The notes under the pieces: model-generated
Databases searched by the model: none
What the model saw: only the letters and a program-made list of their open reading frames with translations
Told to the model about the DNA's origin: nothing
Program-made: the position numbers and the translations under genes
Shown here: in pieces, positions 57,601-64,000 of the stretch
Layout of the letters: each line of letters starts with the position of its first letter
How positions within the stretch are numbered: the first letter of the stretch is position 1
NCBI GenBank assembly: GCA_029964075.1
Contig: CM057141.1
Coordinates: 4,836,001 to 4,900,000 of the forward strand
Direction: 5' to 3'
DNA: 64,000 nt
Origin: Patiria pectinifera
Taxonomy: Eukaryota; Echinodermata; Asteroidea; Valvatida; Asterinidae

Positions 57601-60600
57601 CCTTGCAATTTTTGTCAATTTTGGCCAAAAAATTAAATTGCACCAAACTTCCTCGAAAGACTCCTAAGCGACCCTCGAACACATTCCAAGTCGATAAAGG
57701 GACAGATATATCAATACAAAGAAATTCATATTTTGGCCAAATTTCATTAAAAATGTGAGGCTAACCCCTTGCATTTTTTGTCAATTTTTGTCAAAAAATG
57801 AAATTGCTCCAAACTTTTTGGAAAGACTCCTAAGGGCCCCTCGAACACATTCCAACTCGATTTAGGGACATATATATCATTTAAAAGAAATTCATGTTCC
57901 GGCCAAATTTCATTAAAAATGTAAGGCTAACCCCTTGCATTTTTTGTCAATTTTGGTCAAAATATGAAATTGCTCCAAACTTCATGGAAAGACTCCTAAG
58001 GGCCCCTCGAACACATTCCAACTCGATTTAGGGACATATATATCATTTAAAAGAAATTCATATTCCGGCCAAATTTCATTAAAAGTGTAAGGCTAACCCC
58101 TTGCATTTTTTGTCAATTTTGGTAAAAAAATAAAATTGCTCCAAACTTCCTGGAAAGACTCCTAAGGGTACCTCGAACACATTCCAACTCGATTTAGGGA
58201 CAGATATATCAATTAAAAGAAATTCATATTTTGGCCAAAATTCATTAAAAATGTAAGGCTAACCCCTTGCAATTTTTTTATCAATTTTGGTCAAAAAATA
58301 AAATTGCTCCAAACTTCTTGGAAAGACTCCTAAAGGCCCCTCGAACACATTCCAACTCGGTTTAGGGACAGATATATCATTAAAAAGAAATTCATATTTT
58401 GGCCAAATTACATTAAAAATGTAAGGCTAACCCCTTGCATTTTTTGTCAATTTTGTTCAAAAAATTAAATTGCTCCAAACTTCATGGAAAGACTCCTAAG
58501 GGCCCCTTGACCACATTCCAACTCGATTTAGGGACAGATATATCAATTAAAAGAAATTCATATTTTGGCCAAAATTCATTAAAAATGTAAGGCTAACCCC
58601 TTGCAGTTTTTGTCAATTTTGGTCAAAAATAAAATTGCTCCAAACTTCTTGGAAAGACTCCTAAGGGCCCCTCGACCACATTCCAACTCGATTTAGGGAC
58701 AGATATATCAATTAAAAGAAATTCATATTTTGGCCAAAATTCATTAAAAATGTAAGGCTAACCCCTTGCAGTTTTTTTATCAATTTTGGTCAAAAAATAA
58801 AATTGCTCCAAACTTTTTGGAAAGACTCCTAAGGGCCCCTCGAACACATTCCAACTCGATTTAGGGACATATATATCATTTAAAAGAAATTCATGTTCCG
58901 GCCAAATTTCATTAAAAATGTAAGGCTAACCCCTTGCATTTTTTGTCAATTTTGGTCAAAATATGAAATTGCTCCAAACTTCATGGAAAGACTCCTAAGG
59001 GCCCCTCGAACACATTCCAACTCGATTTAGGGACATATATATCATTTAAAAGAAATTCATATTCCGGCCAAATTTCATTAAAAATGTAAGGCTAACCCCT
59101 TGCATTTTTTGTCAATTTTGGTCAAAAAATAAAATTGCTCCAAACTTCTTGGAAAGACTCCTAAGGGCCCCTCGACCACATTCCAACTCGATTTAGGGAC
59201 AGATATATCAATTAAAAGAAATTCATATTTTGGCCAAAATTCATTAAAAATGTAAGGCTAACCCCTTGCAATTTTTGTCAATTTTGGTCAAAAAATGAAA
59301 TTGCTCCAAACTTCATGGAAAGACTCCTAAGGGCCCCTTGACCACATTCCAACTCGATTTAGGGACAGATATATCATTAAAAAGAAATTCATATTTTGGC
59401 CAAATTACATTAAAAATGTAAGGCTAACCCCTTGCATTTTTTGTCAATTTTGGTCAAAAAATGAAATTGCTCCAAACTTCATGGAAAGACTCCTAAGGGC
59501 CCCTTGACCACATTCCAACTCGATTTAGGGACAGATATATCAATTAAAAGAAATTCATATTTTGGCCAAAATTCATTAAAAATGTAAGGCTAACCCCTTG
59601 CAATTTTTGTCAATTTTGGTCAAAAAATAAAATTGCTCCAAACTTCTTGGAAAGACTCCTAAGCGACCCTCGAACACATTCCAAGTCGATAAAGGGACAG
59701 ATATATCAATACAAAGAAATTCATATTTTGGCCAAATTTCATTAAAAATGTGAGGCTAACCCCTTGCATTTTTTGTCAATTTTTGTCAAAAAATGAAATT
59801 GCTCCAAACTTTTTGGAAAGACTCCTAAGGGCCCCTCGAACACATTCCAACTCGATTTAGGGACATATATATCATTTAAAAGAAATTCATGTTCCGGCCA
59901 AATTTCATTAAAAATGTAAGGCTAACCCCTTGCATTTTTTGTCAATTTTGGTCAAAATATGAAATTGCTCCAAACTTCATGGAAAGACTCCTAAGGGCCC
60001 CTCGAACACATTCCAACTCGATTTAGGGACATATATATCATTTAAAAGAAATTCATATTCCGGCCAAATTTCATTAAAAATGTAAGGCTAACCCCTTGCA
60101 TTTTTTGTCAATTTTGGTCAAAATATGAAATTGCTCCAAACTTCTTGGAAAGACTCCTAAGGGCCCCTCGACCACATTCCAACTCGATTTAGGGACAGAT
60201 ATATCAATTAAAAGAAATTCATATTTTGGCCAAAATTCATTAAAAATGTAAGGCTAACCCCTTGCAATTTTTGTCAATTTTGGTCAAAAAATAAAATTGC
60301 TCCAAACTTCTTGGAAAGACTCCTAAAGGCCCCTCGAACACATTCCAACTCGGTTTAGGGACAGATATATCATTAAAAAGAAATTCATATTTTGGCCAAA
60401 TTACATTAAAAATGTAAGGCTAACCCCTTGCATTTTTTGTCAATTTTGGTCAAAAAATGAAATTGCTCCAAACTTCATGGAAAGACTCCTAAGGGCCCCT
60501 TGACCACATTCCAACTCGATTTAGGGACAGATATATCAATTAAAAGAAATTCATATTTTGGCCAAAATTCATTAAAAATGTAAGGCTAACCCCTTGCAGT

Positions 60601-63600
60601 TTTTGTCAATTTTGGTCAAAAATAAAATTGCTCCAAACTTCTTGGAAAGACTCCTAAGGGCCCCTCGACCACATTCCAACTCGATTTAGGGACAGATATA
60701 TCAATTAAAAGAAATTCATATTTTGGCCAAAATTCATTAAAAATGTAAGGCTAACCCCTTGCAAATTTTCAAATTTTGGTCAAAAAATAAAATTGCTCCA
60801 AACTTTTTGGAAAGACTCCTAAGGGCCCCTCGAACACATTCCAACTCGATTTAGGGACATATATATCATTTAAAAGAAATTCATGTTCCGGCCAAATTTC
60901 ATTAAAAATGTAAGGCTAACCCCTTGCATTTTTTGTCAATTTTGGTCAAAATATGAAATTGCTCCAAACTTCATGGAAAGACTCCTAAGGGCCCCTCGAA
61001 CACATTCCAACTCGATTTAGGGACATATATATCATTTAAAAGAAATTCATATTCCGGCCAAATTTCATTAAAAATGTAAGGCTAACCCCTTGCATTTTTT
61101 GTCAATTTTGGTCAAAATATGAAATTGCTCCAAACTTCTTGGAAAGACTCCTAAGGGCCCCTCGACCACATTCCAACTCGATTTAGGGACAGATATATCA
61201 ATTAAAAGAAATTCATATTTTGGCCAAAATTCATTAAAAATGTAAGGCTAACCCCTTGCAATTTTTGTCAATTTTGGTCAAAAAATAAAATTGCTCCAAA
61301 CTTCTTGGAAAGACTCCTAAAGGCCCCTCGAACACATTCCAACTCGATTTAGGGACAGATATATCAATTAAAAGAAATTCATATTTTGGCCAAAATTCAT
61401 TAAAAATGTAAGGCTAACCCCTTGCATTTTTTGTCAATTTTGGTCAAAAAATTAAATTGCTCCAAACTTCATGGAAAGACTCCTAAGGGCCCCTTGACCA
61501 CATTCCAACTCGATTTAGGGACAGATATATCAATTAAAAGAAATTCATATTTTGGCCAAAATTCATTAAAAATGTAAGGCTAACCCCTTGCAGTTTTTGT
61601 CAATTTTGGTCAAAAATAAAATTGCTCCAAACTTCTTGGAAAGACTCCTAAGGGCCCCTCGACCACATTCCAACTCGATTTAGGGACAGATATATCAATT
61701 AAAAGAAATTCATATTTTGGCCAAAATTCATTAAAAATGTAAGGCTAACCCCTTGCAGTTTTTGTCAATTTTGGTCAAAAAATAAAATTGCTCCAAACTT
61801 TTTGGAAAAACTCCTAAGGGCCCCTCGAACACATTCCAACTCGATTTAGGGACATATATATCATTTAAAAGAAATTCATGTTCCGGCCAAATTTCATTAA
61901 AAATGTAAGGCTAACCCCTTGCATTTTTTGTCAATTTTGGTCAAAATATGAAATTGCTCCAAACTTCATGGAAAGACTCCTAAGGGCCCCTCGAACACAT
62001 TCCAACTCGATTTAGGGACATATATATCATTTAAAGAATTTCATATTCAGCCAAATTTCATTAAAAATGTAAGGCTAACCCCTTGCATTTTTGTCAATTT
62101 TCAAAATATGAAATTGCTCCAAACTTCTTGGAAAGACTCCTAAGGGCCCCTCGACCACATTCCAACTCGATTTAGGGACAGATATATCAATTAAAAGAAA
62201 TTCATATTTTGGCCAAAATTCATTAAAAATGTAAGGCTAACCCCTTGCAATTTTTGTCAATTTTGGTCAAAAAATAAAATTGCTCCAAACTTCTTGGAAA
62301 GACTCCTAAAGGCCCCTCGAACACATTCCAACTCGGTTTAGGGACAGATATATCATTAAAAAGAAATTCATATTTTGGCCAAATTACATTAAAAATGTAA
62401 GGCTAACCCCTTGCATTTTTTGTCAATTTTGGTCAAAAAATGAAATTGCTCCAAACTTCATGGAAAGACTCCTAAGGGCCCCTTGACCACATTCCAACTC
62501 GATTTAGGGACAGATATATCAATTAAAAGAAATTCATATTTTGGCCAAAATTCATTAAAAATGTAAGGCTAACCCCTTGCAGTTTTTGTCAATTTTGGTC
62601 AAAAATAAAATTGCTCCAAACTTCTTGGAAAGACTCCTAAGGGCCTTTCGAACACATTCCAACTCGATTTAGGGACAGATATATCAATTAAAAGAAATTC
62701 ATATTTTGGCCAAATTTCATTAAAAATGTAAGGCTAACCCCTTGCAATTTTTGTCAATTTTGGTCAAAAAATGAAATTGCTCCAAACTTCATGGAAAGAC
62801 TCCTAAGGGCCCGTTGAACACATTACAACTCGGTTTAAGGACAGATATATCAATACAAAGAAATTCATATTTTGGCCAAATTTCATTAAAAATGTGAGGC
62901 TAACCCCTTGCATTTTTTGTCAATTTTGGTCAAAAAATGAAATTGCTCCAAACTTCATGGAAAGACTCCTAAGGGCCCCTTGACCACATTCCAACTCGAT
63001 TTAGGGACAGATATATCAATTAAAAGAAATTCATATTTTGGCCAAAATTCATTAAAAATGTAAGGCTAACCCCTTGCAATTTTTGTCAATTTTGGTCAAA
63101 AAATAAAATTGCTCCAAACTTCTTGGAAAGACTCCTAAGGGCCTTTCGAACACATTGCAACCCGGTTTAGGGACAGATATATCAATTTAAAAAAATTCAT
63201 ATTTTGGCCTAATTTCAATTAAAATGTAAGGCTAACCCCTTGCAATTTTTGTCAATTTTGGCCAAAAAATTAAATTGCACCAAACTTCCTCGAAAGACTC
63301 CTAAGCGACCCTCGAACACATTCCAAGTCGATAAAGGGACAGATATATCAATACAAAGAAATTCATATTTTGGCCAAATTTCATTAAAAATGTGAGGCTA
63401 ACCCCTTGCATTTTTTGTCAATTTTTGTCAAAAAATGAAATTGCTCCAAACTTTTTGGAAAGACTCCTAAGGGCCCCTCGAACACATTCCAACTCGATTT
63501 AGGGACATATATATCATTTAAAAGAAATTCATGTTCCGGCCAAATTTCATTAAAAATGTAAGGCTAACCCCTTGCATTTTTTGTCAATTTTGGTCAAAAT

Positions 63601-64000
63601 ATGAAATTGCTCCAAACTTCATGGAAAGACTCCTAAGGGCCCCTCGAACACATTCCAACTCGATTTAGGGACATATATATCATTTAAAAGAAATTCATAT
63701 TCCGGCCAAATTTCATTAAAAATGTAAGGCTAACCCCTTGCATTTTTTGTCAATTTTGGTCAAAATATGAAATTGCTCCAAACTTCTTGGAAAGACTCCT
63801 AAGGGCCCCTCGACCACATTCCAACTCGATTTAGGGACAGATATATCAATTAAAAGAAATTCATATTTTGGCCAAAATTCATTAAAAATGTAAGGCTAAC
63901 CCCTTGCAATTTTTTTATCAATTTTGGTCAAAAAATAAAATTGCTCCAAACTTCTTGGAAAGACTCCTAAAGGCCCCTCGAACACATTCCAACTCGGTTT
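54630..64000 (+). repeat. 166-bp satellite array with six-monomer higher-order repeat
   Basis: TAAGGCTAACCCC starts at 54771, 54937, 55103, 55269, 55435 and onwards, giving exact 166-bp steps (a few of 165). About 56 monomers run to the window edge. The consensus carries TTTTGTCAATTTTGGTCAAA, TTGCTCCAAACTTCTTGGAA, GACTCCTAAGGGCCCCTCG, AACACATTCCAACTCG, TTTAGGGACAGATATATCA and AAATTCATATTTTGGCC. The first two or three units are the most divergent, the rest very alike, as expected of an array edge. Monomer variants recur in fixed order; one (with CATGTTCCGGCC) lies at 57894, 58893, 59889, 60883 and 61878. No open frame or transposase is present. A length near one chromatosome is common in satellites; centromeric or heterochromatic role is inference only. 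Confidence 0.97.

Noticed and set aside
54630-64000. CRISPR-like regular repeat
   Set aside because: The repeat is a continuous 166-bp tandem unit without unique spacers, in a eukaryotic intron/satellite context.
54630-64000. CENP-B box in the satellite
   Set aside because: I looked for the TTCG....A..CGGG pattern; the consensus monomer has no such match, so a centromere claim cannot rest on it.

Overview
The window is eukaryotic DNA, most likely from a marine invertebrate and probably a deuterostome (echinoderm, hemichordate or cephalochordate). The reasons are multi-exon genes with GT-AG introns, tRNA-derived SINEs including one with a Nin-DC-like conserved core, very many short inverted-repeat DNA elements (MITEs), an RTE-like LINE tail and a large AT-rich satellite. 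I cannot name the species. No prokaryotic, CRISPR or operon structure is present.

Two host genes are supported, both on the + strand. (1) A two-exon gene at 16415-21366 encodes a 329-residue type II Golgi-type glycosyltransferase with a DxD motif (nucleotide-diphospho-sugar transferase, PF03407/GT77-like). It has a TATA box about 60 bp before the ATG. (2) A 22-exon gene at 25461-54035 encodes a 1055-residue protein, five leucine-rich repeats plus an LRR cap followed by a long coiled coil. It matches vertebrate LRRCC1 (centriole/centrosome protein, relative of Chlamydomonas VFL1) from end to end. All 21 introns have GT-AG borders and the reading frame closes across every junction. The two genes show no sign of working together.

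Layout: 0.2-1.2 kb, inverted diverged satellite relatives; 2.2-3.3 and 7.4-8.1 kb, small arrays of a 166-bp satellite; 3.3-15.8 kb, almost entirely MITEs, hAT-like termini with hexamer arrays, G/C-run elements and SINE pieces, with no convincing host gene; 16.4-21.4 kb, the glycosyltransferase gene; 21.4-25.4 kb, intergenic inverted-repeat elements; 25.4-54.0 kb, the LRRCC1-like gene, whose introns are packed with nested transposons; 54.0-54.36 kb, four tandem copies of the end of its last exon; 54.6-64.0 kb, a continuous 166-bp satellite array (about 56 monomers) running off the window, with a six-monomer, about 995-bp higher-order repeat in its inner part.

The most interesting signals are the higher-order satellite directly behind the centriolar gene, the tandemly amplified end of that gene, a decayed duplicate of its exon 14, and a transposon family whose shared ends are followed by different hexamer arrays.
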